Assembly (NCBI RefSeq): GCF_036250065.1
Contig: NZ_CP109199.1
Span: 6,448,001-6,512,000, forward strand
Reading direction: 5' to 3'
DNA: 64,000 nucleotides
Source: Micromonospora sp. NBC_01699
Lineage (GTDB): Bacteria; Actinomycetota; Actinomycetes; Mycobacteriales; Micromonosporaceae
Made by a program: the position numbers and the translations under genes. The first letter of the stretch is position 1. The number at the start of each line of letters is the position of its first letter. Below are positions 15,294 through 25,381 of the stretch, one piece after another. A model generated the notes under the pieces. The model was not told the DNA's origin and did no database searches. It saw only the letters and a list, made by a program, of their open reading frames with translations.

Positions 15294-16040
15294 TCACTCG
15301 TACGGTTGCTTCGGCGCCTCAACCTGGCGCCACGACTCCACCATGAGATACGGGATGTCCTCGTCGTTGACCGGGTCCTTGCCAACCCGGTCGGAATAGC
15401 GGCCCACCACGTCGACCCAGGTGTCCGGGGCCAGGCCGGTCGGCGGGTCGCCGGTCAGCCCCAGCTTGATCGGCCGACCGTCGGCGGCACAGCAGGACAG
15501 GATCATGCGGGCCAGGATCGGCTCACCGTCGGCGCCGGTGGCGACAAAGCCGGTCAGCTGCACCCGCCGGTCACCGAGCGACGCTCCCCTGTCGAAGATC
15601 GCACGGGAGGCGTAGTCGAGCACCGGAATCCGAACCGGGTCCCCGTCGGGCAGCGGCGGATAGTCCGACAACGGCTGGCTGCCGAGCGCCGTACCGGCCT
15701 GGCCCGCCGCGTACGAGCCGAGGGCCGGCGGGGCGACCAGCAGCAGGCCGAGCACCGGCAGGATGAGCAGCCAGCCGACCCGCGGCTCATGGTGGCCCTT
15801 GCCACCGTGGTCGTGCCCGTGATCGTCGTCGTGCTCCTGCTCGCCCCCGGCCCTGCGTCGGGCCGGGCGCAGGTCGTACACCAGGGTCATCACCGCGACC
15901 GCGATCAGCAGCAACGCGGACCCGATCAGGAAGGGTTGCAGCCCCTCCTTGACATAACGCAGGTACAGGTCGGAGAGGCTGGCCTTGAGCACCGCCCCGC
16001 CGAGCAGCAGCAACACGACCGCCTGTGCCTGTCGGTTCAT
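15294..16040 (-). CDS. TIGR03943 family putative permease subunit
   Basis: 248 residues: two N-terminal membrane helices (QAVVLLLLGGAVLKASLSDL, FLIGSALLLIAVAVMTLVYD), a His/Asp-rich cytoplasmic loop (HDDDHGHDHGGKGHH), a third helix and a C-terminal extracytoplasmic domain with a CCAADGRP pair of cysteines. This matches TIGR03943 proteins, which pair with DUF318/UPF0718-type permeases. The ATG overlaps the permease stop by one base. The His-rich loop suggests a metal-related role, but no Zur-type box was seen upstream of the operon. Confidence 0.85.
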   Translation of the reverse strand: MNRQAQAVVLLLLGGAVLKASLSDLYLRYVKEGLQPFLIGSALLLIAVAVMTLVYDLRPARRRAGGEQEHDDDHGHDHGGKGHHEPRVGWLLILPVLGLLLVAPPALGSYAAGQAGTALGSQPLSDYPPLPDGDPVRIPVLDYASRAIFDRGASLGDRRVQLTGFVATGADGEPILARMILSCCAADGRPIKLGLTGDPPTGLAPDTWVDVVGRYSDRVGKDPVNDEDIPYLMVESWRQVEAPKQPYE

Positions 16041-17185
16041 CAGAGCACCACCGCTCCCACTCCCACCGCCGCCAGTACGGCAATCGCGAACGTCGCCGGA
16101 GCGAACCGGAACGCGAACCGCCGACCGAAGACACCGGCCTGCATCGAGATCAGTTTGAGGTCGACCATCGGCCCGACGACCAGGAACACCAGCCGGGAGG
16201 TGAGCGAGAACTGGGACAGCGACGCGGCCACGAAGGCATCCGCCTCCGAGCAGATCGACAGCAGCACCGCCAGGACCGCCAACGCCAGCACCGACAAAAT
16301 CGGATTGTCGGCCAGCGTCTGCAACCAGCGCTCCGGAACCAGCACGTTGATACAGGCCGCCGCCATCGCCCCGAGCACCAGGAACCCGCCCGCGTGCACC
16401 ACGTCATGCCGTACGGCCGAGAAGAACGCGCGCCCCTTCGACACCCCGTCGAGGTCGGGGCGGTGCGGCAACCGGATCCAGTCGGCCCGGCCCAGCCGCA
16501 GCCAGAGCCAACCCATCACCATCGCCACGATCAGGCTGGCCACACCCCGACCGACCACCATCTCCGGATTCTGCGGAAAGGCGACAGCGGTGGCGGTGAG
16601 CACTATCGGATTGATCGCCGGGGCGGCGAGCAGGAACGCCAGCGCGGCGGCCGGGGTGACGCCCCGGCGGATCAGCGACCCGGCGATCGGCACCGCGCCG
16701 CACTCGCAACCGGGCAGGATCACGCCCGCACAGCTCGCCACCGGCACGGCCAGCGCCGGATGCTTCGGCAACGCCTTCGCCCAGAACGACCGGGGCACGA
16801 AAACCGCGATCACCGCACTGAGCACGACACCGAAGACCAGGAACGGCACCGCCTGCACCAACACCGAGACGAAGACCGTCGTCCAGGTCTGCAACCGGGG
16901 ACCGGAGATCGCGTCGGCGACCGGGTCACGGAAGACGACCAGCAGGATGAGCAGCACGGCGAGCACCTCGACCGAGCCGATCCTGTCCCCGAACAGGCGC
17001 CGCCGGGGCGGGTTGTCGCGAGCTGTGGGCGTACCGCCGGGGGTGGTGGACCCACGGCCGGGACCGGTGGACGAACCGTGCTGGTGCGGACCCGCCGGGT
17101 CGCTGCCGGTGGCGGGCGGGATCGTCCAGTCGATCTCGTCGCCGGGTCCGGCGCGACGCTCGGTCGCGCGGTCGGAGGCGGTCAC
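16040..17185 (-). CDS. UPF0718/DUF318-type permease
   Basis: 381 residues with about eight membrane helices after a ~75-residue Pro/Gly-rich cytoplasmic start. The motif AGVILPGCECGAVPIAGSLI holds the paired cysteines typical of these permeases, followed by AFLLAAPAINPIVL and SICSEADAFVAASL. Family members sit with TIGR03943 subunits and are thought to move metal or metal-linked solutes; the substrate is not known. GTG 17185 (VTASDRATERR) is preferred over an upstream ATG whose extra residues overlap the promoter region of the opposite riboswitch operon. Confidence 0.85.
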   Translation of the reverse strand: MTASDRATERRAGPGDEIDWTIPPATGSDPAGPHQHGSSTGPGRGSTTPGGTPTARDNPPRRRLFGDRIGSVEVLAVLLILLVVFRDPVADAISGPRLQTWTTVFVSVLVQAVPFLVFGVVLSAVIAVFVPRSFWAKALPKHPALAVPVASCAGVILPGCECGAVPIAGSLIRRGVTPAAALAFLLAAPAINPIVLTATAVAFPQNPEMVVGRGVASLIVAMVMGWLWLRLGRADWIRLPHRPDLDGVSKGRAFFSAVRHDVVHAGGFLVLGAMAAACINVLVPERWLQTLADNPILSVLALAVLAVLLSICSEADAFVAASLSQFSLTSRLVFLVVGPMVDLKLISMQAGVFGRRFAFRFAPATFAIAVLAAVGVGAVVL

Positions 17186-17323
17186 GGCGTCTCTGCTCTC
17201 CTCGCTCGGCCTGGTCCGATGGCAGCTCACCCTAACCCGAGTCCCGGTGTCGACCGCCACACCCGATCGATACGGCACTGTGCCGCGCCGCCGGTCGGTG
17301 CTAGCGTCGCCGAAACAACTTCA

Positions 17324-17412
<89 letters not shown>

Positions 17413-17506
17413 TCGGTCATGCTCCGGCCCGCGCCGGAGTCCGGCATTCTGCCGGCCGAGGCGTGCGACTTCTCCTGGTTCACTTCGAGAACTGGGAGGC
17501 AACACC

Positions 17507-18091
17507 ATGGAAGGCTCCACCAACAACCGCTGGCGTACCGTCGACATCGTCATCGCGTCGACCCTCGGCGTGGCGTTCGGCGTCATCTTCTGGGCCTGGG
17601 GCCTGCTCTGGAACGGCCCGGCGGACGCCATTCCGCTGCCCGGTCGAGCCGTCATCTACGGGGTGTGGCTGGTGCCGGCCGTCCTGGGCGCACTGGTGAT
17701 CCGCAAGCCGGGCGCCGCCTTCTACACCCTGACCCTGGCCGCACTGGTCTCGGTGGCCCTCGGCACCAGCTGGGGTTGGACACTCGTGGTGCAGGGGCCA
17801 CTCGAAGCGGCCGCCGCGGAGCTGGCCTTCGCGCTCTTCGCCTACCGGGTGTACCGGCTGCCGGTGTCACTGCTGGCCGCCGCGCTGGCCGGGCTCGCCG
17901 CCGCGATCTACGACATCGTCGTCTGGTACCCCGGAACCGCGTGGGGCAGCTTCCGCCTGCCGTACCTCGCCCTGACCACGGTCAGCTCCCTGGTCGTCGC
18001 CGGCCTCGGCAGCATCGCCCTCACCCGAGCCCTGGCCAACACCGGCGCCCTGGACCGCTTCCCCGCCGGCCGCACCCGCACCCCCATCTAA
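17507..18091 (+). CDS. ykoE: ECF transporter S component YkoE (thiamine precursor uptake)
   Basis: 194 residues with about six hydrophobic helices: TVDIVIASTLGVAFGVIFWA, then WGLLWNGPADAIPLP, LVPAVLGALVIRKPGAAF and WYPGTAWGSFRLPYLAL. This matches the YkoE substrate-binding subunit of the YkoEDC energy-coupling-factor transporter for thiamine or its HMP moiety. The TPP riboswitch upstream confirms the pathway. ATG 17507 follows GGGAGGCAACACC. A 62-base palindrome separates it from ykoD. Confidence 0.93.
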   Translation: MEGSTNNRWRTVDIVIASTLGVAFGVIFWAWGLLWNGPADAIPLPGRAVIYGVWLVPAVLGALVIRKPGAAFYTLTLAALVSVALGTSWGWTLVVQGPLEAAAAELAFALFAYRVYRLPVSLLAAALAGLAAAIYDIVVWYPGTAWGSFRLPYLALTTVSSLVVAGLGSIALTRALANTGALDRFPAGRTRTPI

Positions 18092-18128
18092 CCCCCACCC
18101 CACCCCCACCCGGCCCGCCGGCCCACAT

Positions 18129-18190
18129 CGTTGATCATGAAGTTAGCGCAAGTTTGATCTCTATTTCGGTCGCTAACTTCATGATCAACG
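18129..18190. repeat. Palindrome A: 20-bp perfect arms between ykoE and ykoD
   Basis: CGTTGATCATGAAGTTAGCG at 18129-18148 is followed by a 22-base loop and its exact complement at 18171-18190. The loop contains TTGATCTC. A C-rich tract (18092-18115) lies left and a G-rich tract (18210-18246) right, the latter overlapping the ykoD start. It is AT-rich compared with its surroundings. Although terminator-like, it sits within an operon, so it may attenuate, process or protect the transcript. Confidence 0.9.
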
Positions 18191-18213
18191 CGCACAAAGG
18201 AGAGTGAGAGGGG

Positions 18214-19701
18214 GTGGGGGCGGTTAGGGGGGTTGAGGTTCGGGGGTTTGGGTGGCGGCATGCGGGGCGGAAGCGGTGGGCGGTGCGGGGGGTCGATCTG
18301 CGGGTTGAGCGCGGGGAGCGGGTGTTGTTGCTCGGGGCCTCGGGGGCGGGAAAGAGCACGTTGCTGGCCGCGCTCGCCGGGCTGTTGGCCGAGGACTCCG
18401 GGGAGCAGGAGGGGCGGATCGAGGTCGACGGCAGCGATCCGCGTACGGCGCGGGAGCGGGTCGGGATCCTCTTCCAGGACCCGGAGAGTCAACTGGTGAT
18501 GGCGCGGGCCGGGGACGACGTCGCGTTCGGGTTGGAGAACCGGGGGGTGGCGGCCGGCGAGATCTGGGCGCGGGTCGACCAGGCGCTGCACCGGGTCGGC
18601 TTCCCCTACGGGCGGGACCGGTCCACCGCCGCCCTCTCCGGCGGTGAGCAGCAACGACTCGCCCTGGCCGGCGTACTCGCGCTCCGGCCCGGACTGCTCC
18701 TGCTCGACGAGCCCACCGCCAACCTCGACCCGGCCGGCGCCAACCTGGTCCGGGCCGCCATCGGTGCGGCGGTCGACCGGGACACCACCCTGATCCTGGT
18801 CGAACACCGGATCGCCGAGGCACTGCCGCTGGTCGACCGGGTGGTGGTGCTGGAACCGGGCGGCGGCGTGCGTGCCGACGGCACCCCGGACGAGGTCTTC
18901 GCGGCACACGGTGACAGCCTCGCCGACGCCGGGGTCTGGGTGCCCGGCCGGTCGGTGCGCGCCCGACCGGCGGCCACCGCCGCGGGCGAGGGGTTGCTCA
19001 CCGCCGACCGGCTCGGCCTACCACCCCGGCTGGCCCCGACCGATCTGACCGTACGCTCCGGCGAGGCGGTTGCCGTACTCGGGCGCAACGGGGTCGGCAA
19101 GACCACCCTGGCGCTGCAACTCGGCGGGCTGATGAAACCGGGTACGGGTCGACTCACCGCCACTGCCGCCCTGGCCGGAGCCGACGCCGCCACACCACCG
19201 CACCGCTGGCGGGCCACGGCGCTCGTACGCCGGATCGGCTCGGTCTTCCAGTCCCCCGAACACCAGTTCCTCACCGGTACGGTCTTCGACGAACTGGCCC
19301 TCGGGCCACGCCGGACCGGCCACCCCGAAGCCGCCGTGCGCTCCACAGTGGATGAGTTGCTGACCCGGCTGCGACTGGACCGGCTCGCACGCGCGAACCC
19401 GTACACCCTGTCCGGTGGCGAGGCGCGGCGGCTGAGCGTGGCGACCGCGCTGGCCACGGCGCCCCGGCTGCTCGTACTGGACGAGCCGACCTTCGGCCAG
19501 GACCGGCGTACCTGGATCGAACTGGTCGACCTGCTCGCCGATCTGCGCGACGCCGGCCACGGCGTCGTCACCGTCACCCACGACGCCGACTTCGTCGCCG
19601 CGATCGCCGACCGGACCGTGACCCTGGCCGGCGCCACCGACCCGGCGGCCGGCCCCGTGCGCCGGGGAGCCGACGGTGTGCACCGGAAAGGGTCGGCGTG
19701 A
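18214..19701 (+). CDS. ykoD: ECF transporter double ATPase YkoD
   Basis: 495 residues containing two ABC ATPase domains. Domain 1 has Walker A GASGAGKST, signature LSGGEQQRLAL and Walker B LLLLDEPTANLD. Domain 2 has GRNGVGKTT, LSGGEARRLSV and LLVLDEPTFGQD. The Q-loops FQDPESQLV and FQSPEHQFL are typical of ECF ATPases. It energises YkoE with YkoC. The GTG at 18214 lies about 10 bases after AAAGGAG, directly beyond palindrome A; the start itself is in a G-run and could be slightly downstream. It overlaps ykoC by four bases (GTGA). Confidence 0.92.
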   Translation: MGAVRGVEVRGFGWRHAGRKRWAVRGVDLRVERGERVLLLGASGAGKSTLLAALAGLLAEDSGEQEGRIEVDGSDPRTARERVGILFQDPESQLVMARAGDDVAFGLENRGVAAGEIWARVDQALHRVGFPYGRDRSTAALSGGEQQRLALAGVLALRPGLLLLDEPTANLDPAGANLVRAAIGAAVDRDTTLILVEHRIAEALPLVDRVVVLEPGGGVRADGTPDEVFAAHGDSLADAGVWVPGRSVRARPAATAAGEGLLTADRLGLPPRLAPTDLTVRSGEAVAVLGRNGVGKTTLALQLGGLMKPGTGRLTATAALAGADAATPPHRWRATALVRRIGSVFQSPEHQFLTGTVFDELALGPRRTGHPEAAVRSTVDELLTRLRLDRLARANPYTLSGGEARRLSVATALATAPRLLVLDEPTFGQDRRTWIELVDLLADLRDAGHGVVTVTHDADFVAAIADRTVTLAGATDPAAGPVRRGADGVHRKGSA

Positions 19702-20498
19702 TCGTCACCGGGCCGGTCGGTACGGCGACGGCGCCGCTGGCCCGGCGCAACCCGGTCGCGAAACTCGCCGCCGCGCTGGTCTTCTCGTTCACGCTGGTCG
19801 CCACGATCGACCCGGTAGCGCCCGCCGTGGCCATCGCGATCGAACTCGCCGTGCTGCCGCTGTTCGGCGTCCGCTACGCCACCCTGGCCCGACGGGCCTG
19901 GCCGCTGCTGCTCAGCGCGCTCGGCGTCGTGTTCACGATGGTGCTGTTCGCCGCCGACCGGACCGGAACCCTGCTGCTCGACGCCGGCCCGGTCACGGTC
20001 ACCACCGGGGTCCTCGCCTCGGCGTCGGGACTCGCGTTGCGCCTGGTGGCGGTGGCCCTGCCCGGCGTACTGGTGTTCGCGACCACCGACCCGACCGACC
20101 TGGCCGACGCGCTGATCCAGAACGCCAAGGCGCCGCCCCGGTTCGCGCTCGGCGCGCTGGCCGCGTTCCGGATGCTGCCGCTGCTCGCCGCCGAGTGGCA
20201 ACTGCTGGGCATGGCGCGGCGGGCCCGGGGCGTGGACGCCGGGCGCAACCCGGTGGCTCGACTGCGGCTCTTCGCCGCCACCGCGTTCGCGCTGCTCGTC
20301 GGGGCGATCCGCCGGGGCACCCGGTTGGCCACCGCGATGGACGCCCGCGGTTTCGACGCCGGCACCCCGCGTACGGTCGCCCGACGGCAGCGGTTCACCG
20401 TCGCCGACACCGCACTGATCCTGGGTGCCGCCGTACTGGCCGGGGCGGCGCTGACGGTCAGCATCCTGCTCGGTACCTTCCAACCGCTGCTCGGCTGA
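19698..20498 (+). CDS. ykoC: ECF transporter transmembrane component YkoC
   Basis: 266 residues, a CbiQ-type T component with four to six helices. The cytoplasmic coupling segments RMLPLLAAEWQLLGMARRAR and RRGTRLATAMDARGFDAG carry the characteristic Ala-Arg-Gly motifs (ARRARG, MDARGF) that contact the ATPases. GTG 19698 overlaps the ykoD stop. It completes the riboswitch-controlled thiamine/HMP importer. Confidence 0.92.
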   Translation: MIVTGPVGTATAPLARRNPVAKLAAALVFSFTLVATIDPVAPAVAIAIELAVLPLFGVRYATLARRAWPLLLSALGVVFTMVLFAADRTGTLLLDAGPVTVTTGVLASASGLALRLVAVALPGVLVFATTDPTDLADALIQNAKAPPRFALGALAAFRMLPLLAAEWQLLGMARRARGVDAGRNPVARLRLFAATAFALLVGAIRRGTRLATAMDARGFDAGTPRTVARRQRFTVADTALILGAAVLAGAALTVSILLGTFQPLLG

Positions 20499-20541
20499 TC
20501 ATCACCGGTCGGTGTCGCACCGCGGCTCGGGGAGGATTCCG

Positions 20542-21237
20542 ATGACTTTCGTGTTGCGGGTACGGGCCACGGCGTCCACGCCCGCGCTGCTGCTGCGGCC
20601 CTGGATCGAGGCTGACGCCGAGGGGTTGGTCGAGGCGTACCGCGATCCGGTCCTGCGCCGGTGGACCCGGATGCCGGTGGCGCACGCCGGGGACGCGGCG
20701 CGCTGGCTGGCCCTACAGAGCGAGGGTTGGCGGAGCGGAAAGCGGCACAGCTTCGCCGTGCTGGCGGACGGGCCGGTGCAGGATGGGCCGGTGCAGGATG
20801 GGCCGGTGCAGGATGGGCCGGTGCAGGATGGGCCGGTGCAGGATGGGCCGGTGCAGGATGGGCCGGGGCGGGAGGAGCGGCCGGGGCGGTTGCTGGGGAA
20901 TGTCGCGCTGAAGACGGTCGAGCCGGGCTCCGGGTCCGCCGAGGTCGGCTACTGGACGGCGGTCTACGCCCGTGGTCGGGGGATCGCACCGCTGGCGCTG
21001 ACGGCGTTGACCGGCTGGGCCTTCGAGACCTTCGCACCGGCGGGCCTGACCCGCCTGGACCTGCTGCACCAGGTGGACAATGCCGCCTCGTGCCGGGTGG
21101 CGGAGAAGGCCGGGTACCGGTTCGAGCAGGTCCTGCCGGCCCGGCCGCCGTTCCCCAACGACGGTCACGTGCACGTCCGGCACCACGCCCCAGCCGATGC
21201 CGGACCGGTGGCACCGGTCACTTCGACTGCGCGGTGA
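20542..21237 (+). CDS. GNAT family N-acetyltransferase with internal pentapeptide repeat
   Basis: 231 residues of the RimJ/RimL-like GNAT group: LLLRPWIEADAEGLVEAYRD, then GNVALKTVEPGSGSAEVGYW, RGRGIAPLALTALTGWAFE (acetyl-CoA loop) and LHQVDNAASCRVAEKAGYRF. Such enzymes acetylate amines on proteins or small molecules; the substrate is unknown. A surface loop after FAVLADGP is expanded by six copies of DGPVQ from a 15-bp minisatellite. ATG 20542 follows GGGGAGGATTCCG. The 3' end overlaps the convergent gene by 20 bases. Confidence 0.88.
   Translation: MTFVLRVRATASTPALLLRPWIEADAEGLVEAYRDPVLRRWTRMPVAHAGDAARWLALQSEGWRSGKRHSFAVLADGPVQDGPVQDGPVQDGPVQDGPVQDGPVQDGPGREERPGRLLGNVALKTVEPGSGSAEVGYWTAVYARGRGIAPLALTALTGWAFETFAPAGLTRLDLLHQVDNAASCRVAEKAGYRFEQVLPARPPFPNDGHVHVRHHAPADAGPVAPVTSTAR
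20770..20859 (+). repeat. 15-bp tandem repeat, 6 copies, inside the GNAT gene
   Basis: Unit GGGCCGGTGCAGGAT is repeated six times without a mismatch, followed by a degenerate partial copy. Each unit encodes DGPVQ, so copy-number change keeps the frame. Perfect identity suggests recent expansion by slippage or unequal exchange. Confidence 0.95.
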
Positions 21238-21859
21238 CCCTGGTGGCGGTGACCGTGCCGGCGGAGTTCGGTCCGTCGACGGTGACGGTGTCACCGGCCC
21301 GGAGGTCGCTGAGCGAACCGGACCGGGCGATCGCCACGGCGGTGTCGGCGCCGGTCCGTACCGTGATCACGGTGCCGTCGGCGGTCTGTAGGTAGACGGT
21401 GGTGCCGTCGACGAGTTTCACGGTGCCGGTGGTGCTCTGCGCCGTACCGGTCTCGGTGTCGGCACCAGCGGCGGTTCCCGTAGCGCCGGGGCGGCCGGCG
21501 GCGCCGGGGAAACCGGGGAAGCCGGCCGCGCCGCGCTGGGCACCCCGGCCGGTCGCGGCCGCCGGACCGGTTCCGGCCGGATTACCGTACGACTTCTGCA
21601 CCTGCACGCCACCGGCGAAGCCGCCGATCAGCAGCACCGCCGCACCGAGGTAAAGCGTTGCCCGGTTCCACCAGCGGCGACCCGCCACGGCGGCCAGCTC
21701 ACCGGCGAGGTCGTCGTCGGGTCCCGCCCCGGCCGGCGGGGCACCCGGTCCGGCGGCCACGGGCGGCGGACCGACCACGGTCGGGGCGTCCGCCGACAGG
21801 TCGCGGTGCACACCGGGTACGTCCGGCGACCGGCGGCCCCACCGCGCTGCTCTCGTCAT
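21218..21859 (-). CDS. Single-pass membrane protein with C-terminal beta domain (DUF5666-like)
   Basis: 213 residues: a cytoplasmic Pro/Ala-rich start, one membrane segment (about residues 67-84, ATLYLGAAVLLIGGFAGGV), a Gly/Ala-rich linker with collagen-like GFPGFPGAAGRPG triplets, then a small beta domain (TTGTVKLVDGTTVYLQTADG, DLRAGDTVTVDGPN). The domain resembles DUF5666/OB-like stability domains found with MacAB-type exporters. It lies 58 bases after the permease gene and is probably the last gene of that operon. Confidence 0.7.
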   Translation of the reverse strand: MTRAARWGRRSPDVPGVHRDLSADAPTVVGPPPVAAGPGAPPAGAGPDDDLAGELAAVAGRRWWNRATLYLGAAVLLIGGFAGGVQVQKSYGNPAGTGPAAATGRGAQRGAAGFPGFPGAAGRPGATGTAAGADTETGTAQSTTGTVKLVDGTTVYLQTADGTVITVRTGADTAVAIARSGSLSDLRAGDTVTVDGPNSAGTVTATRVTAQSK

Positions 21860-21917
21860 GGCTGCTCCCCCGGAGGTCTCGTCCTGGCTGGGCCCGCCCG
21901 CCCCGAATCACTCGTCA

Positions 21918-23134
21918 TCACTCGTAGCGGAGGGCGTCGATGGGCCGCAGGCCGGCCGCCCGGCTCGCCGGTACGCTGCCGAAGAAGAGTCCGATCGCGA
22001 CCGAGACGCCCAGCGCCAGGGCAATCGAACCGGGCACCACCACCGGCTTGACGCCGACGATGGTGAACTGGCTGCCGACCAGGGCCGCCAGCACGCCCAG
22101 TCCCCCGCCGACCAGGCTGAGCATGGTCGCCTCGGCCAGGAACTGGGTCAGGATCACCCGGCGGGGCGCACCGAGCGCCTTGCGGATGCCGATCTCGCGG
22201 GTCCGCTCGGTCACCGTGACCAGCATGATGTTGGTGATCCCGATCCCGCCGACCAGCAGGCTGATCCCGGCCACCGCGCCGAGCAGGACGGTGAAGGTGT
22301 CCGCGGTCTCGGTCTGGGTCTGGGTCTGGAGCAGCTGGGCCGCGTTCTGAATCCGGTACGGTGCGCTCTGCGCCCGCCCGGCGGCGGCCGGGGTGATCCT
22401 GAGGCGCTGGTCGAGGATCGTGGCGATCTGCGCCTGGGCGTCGTCCACCCGGTCCGGTCCGGTCGCCTCGACCAGCACCGAGTTGACCGGTCCGTAGCCG
22501 GTGAGGGTCTGCTGGACCGCGGTCAGCGGCGCGATCGCCACGTCGTTGGCATCCTGGAACCCGGTCGCGGAACCCTTCTCCGCCAGTACGCCGACCACCG
22601 TGTAGAGCGCTCCGCCGACGGTGACCTGCGCGCCGATCGGGTCGGTGCCGGGAAACAGCTCGGCTGCCACGGTCTGCCCGATCAGCAGCACCCGCCGGCC
22701 CTGTGCAAGATCGGAGTCGCCGAACGCGGCGCCGGTCGCGACCGAGGTGTTCGACGCCCCCAGATAACTCGGGTACGTGCCGACGAACTGCGCCACCTGG
22801 TGGTCGGCGCCCTGGTGGGTGATGGTCGCCGACGCGTTCACCACCGGGGAGACCGACCGCACGTCCGGGGCCAGGACCGGGTCCCGCAACGCCAACGCCG
22901 TCGGTACGGTGATCGCGTCACCGCCGCTGCCGCCGCGCGCTGTGCTCTGCACGGTGAGCGTGCTGCTGCCCAGCGCGGCGATCCGGTCGGTGATCTGTTT
23001 CGCCGAGCCGTTGCCGACGGCGACCAGCAGGATCACCGCGCCGACCCCGATCAGGACACCGAGCATGGTCAGCGCCGAGCGGAGCTTGTTGACGGTGATG
23101 CCGCGTACGGCGAACCGCAGGATCTCGAAGAGAC

Positions 23135-23138
<4 letters not shown>
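21918..23138 (-). CDS. MacB-like ABC transporter permease
   Basis: 406 residues with the MacB/FtsX plan. One N-terminal helix (ALTMLGVLIGVGAVILLVAV) is followed by a large extracytoplasmic MacB-PCD domain and three C-terminal helices (ISLLVGGIGITNIMLVTVTE, LSLVGGGLGVLAALVG and the last near the end). The conserved cytoplasmic TREIGIRKALGAPRRVILTQ is present. It overlaps the ATPase gene by four bases and would form a tripartite exporter of peptides, lipids or drugs with the adaptor upstream. Confidence 0.9.
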
Positions 23139-23904
<766 letters not shown>

Positions 23905-23908
<4 letters not shown>

Positions 23909-25278
23909 CGCCCACCGCGCGGGGCCCCGGCGCCCCGGGGAAAGCCGCCGCCACCGGTGAAACCGCCGCCCGTCCGGCCGGCACCGGTCGATCCGGTCCC
24001 GGCCGTCGCGGCGGTCCTGAGTACGACCAGCTCACCCACGCTCAGCCCGGAGGTGACCTGTACGGTCTGGTCGCCGGTCAGCCCGACCTCGACCGGGCGG
24101 GTCACCGGCTGCCCGTTCTCCAGCACGGTCGCGGTGTGCCGGTTGCCGACGGTGGTGAGCGCCGCCGAGTTGACGTAGATCGCGTCCTGCGCCTGGCCGA
24201 CGATTACGGTCGCCTGGACGGTCTGGCCGGGACGGACACCGGGCGGGAGCTGGTCCAGCCCGAACACCACGCCGTAGGTGACCACGTTGTTGCTGGTGCT
24301 GGCGTTGGGGTCGATCGAGGTGAGCTTGCCGGTCGCGGTGGCACCGGCGAGCGCGTTCCAGGCGATCGTGGCCGCCTGCCCCACCCTGAGCTTGGTCGCG
24401 TCGGCCTCGGCAACCGAGGCGGACACCTCCAGTTTGCCCAGATCCGCGAGCTGAACAAACCCGCCCGACGCGCTGCCACCCGATGCATTGCCGGACGACG
24501 CGCTGCCACCCGATGCATTGCCGGACGACGCGCTGCCACCCGATGCATTGCCGGACGATGAGCCGGACGCGTTGCCCGACGACGAGCCGGACGCGTTGCC
24601 CGACGACGAGCCGCCCGACGACAACGCACCGGACGAGCCCACGCCGGACGAACCGTTCGACTGGCCGGCGGCGGAGCCGCTACCGCTCGGGCCAGCGCCG
24701 TTGCCGGCGGAACCACCAACGGCGCCGTTGACGGAACCACCGACGGTTCCGTTTACGGCGATCACGGTGCCGGCCATCGGCGCCCTGAGCACCGTGCCGT
24801 CGACCGCGTCCCGGGCGGTGTCGACGGCCAACTGGGCGGTGGTGACCTGGCTCCGGGCGTCGGTGGTGTCGGCGCCGGCCGCCTCGGCTCGGTCCCGGGC
24901 CGCCTTCGCCGCGTCCAGGTTGGCCCGCGCGGCGGTGAGCTGCCGGTTCGCGGCGGTCGGGTTCACCTTTGCCAGCACCGTGCCCGGTGTGACCAGGTCA
25001 CCGACCCTGACCAGGATCTCGCTGACCGTACCGCCGGTGCCGAAGGTGGCGGTCGCGGTGGCGGCGCTGCGCAACGTACCGGGCGCGGAGACGGTGGCGG
25101 TCACCGTGCCCTGCCCGACCGGGAGCGTACGGGTCGTACCCCCGGTCGCCGCCGCGCTCGACTCGGGCTCGACAAACGAGGCGTAGACCCAGACACCACC
25201 GCCGATGATCGCCAGGCCGAGTACGGCGTTGACGAGCACCGACGGGCGGCGTAGCAGACCCAGACGTCGCACCGGCAT
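23905..25278 (-). CDS. HlyD/MacA-like efflux adaptor protein
   Basis: 457 residues anchored by an N-terminal helix (VLVNAVLGLAIIGGGVWVYA). A lipoyl/biotinyl-like half (VRVGDLVTPGTVLAKVNPTA), a helical hairpin (ANLDAAKAARDRAEAAGADT) and the second half (LRAPMAGTVIAVNG) are split by a Ser/Gly/Asn-rich insert of about 100 residues made by DNA repeats. The barrel part YVNSAALTTVGNRHTATVLE closes the protein. It links the ABC permease to the outer envelope or substrate. ATG 25278 (MPVRRLGLL) is preferred over 25347, with moderate certainty. Confidence 0.87.
24466..24610 (-). repeat. 30-bp and 24-bp tandem repeats inside the adaptor gene
   Basis: Three 30-base copies (24466-24555) are followed by two 24-base copies of a related unit. 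They encode SSGNASGGSA and SSGNASGS-type peptides. All units are multiples of three, so copy number can vary without frameshift. The result is a flexible insert in the middle of the adaptor. Confidence 0.9.
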
Positions 25279-25381
25279 GCGGTCCAGCCTGGATCCCCCA
25301 ACTCGAAACAACCCCAACGCCACCTCGAAGCCCCCTGAAAACCCCACCCCCTCCCCTCCCCCTCCCCCCGAACCACCCCGA

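Noticed and set aside
17186-17323. Zur box upstream of the TIGR03943/permease operon
   Set aside because: The proteins suggest a metal role, but no TGANAATNATTNTCA-like palindrome is present in the gap.
24466-24610. Possible CRISPR array
   Set aside because: The units are contiguous without spacers, in frame and coding for a Ser/Gly/Asn linker.
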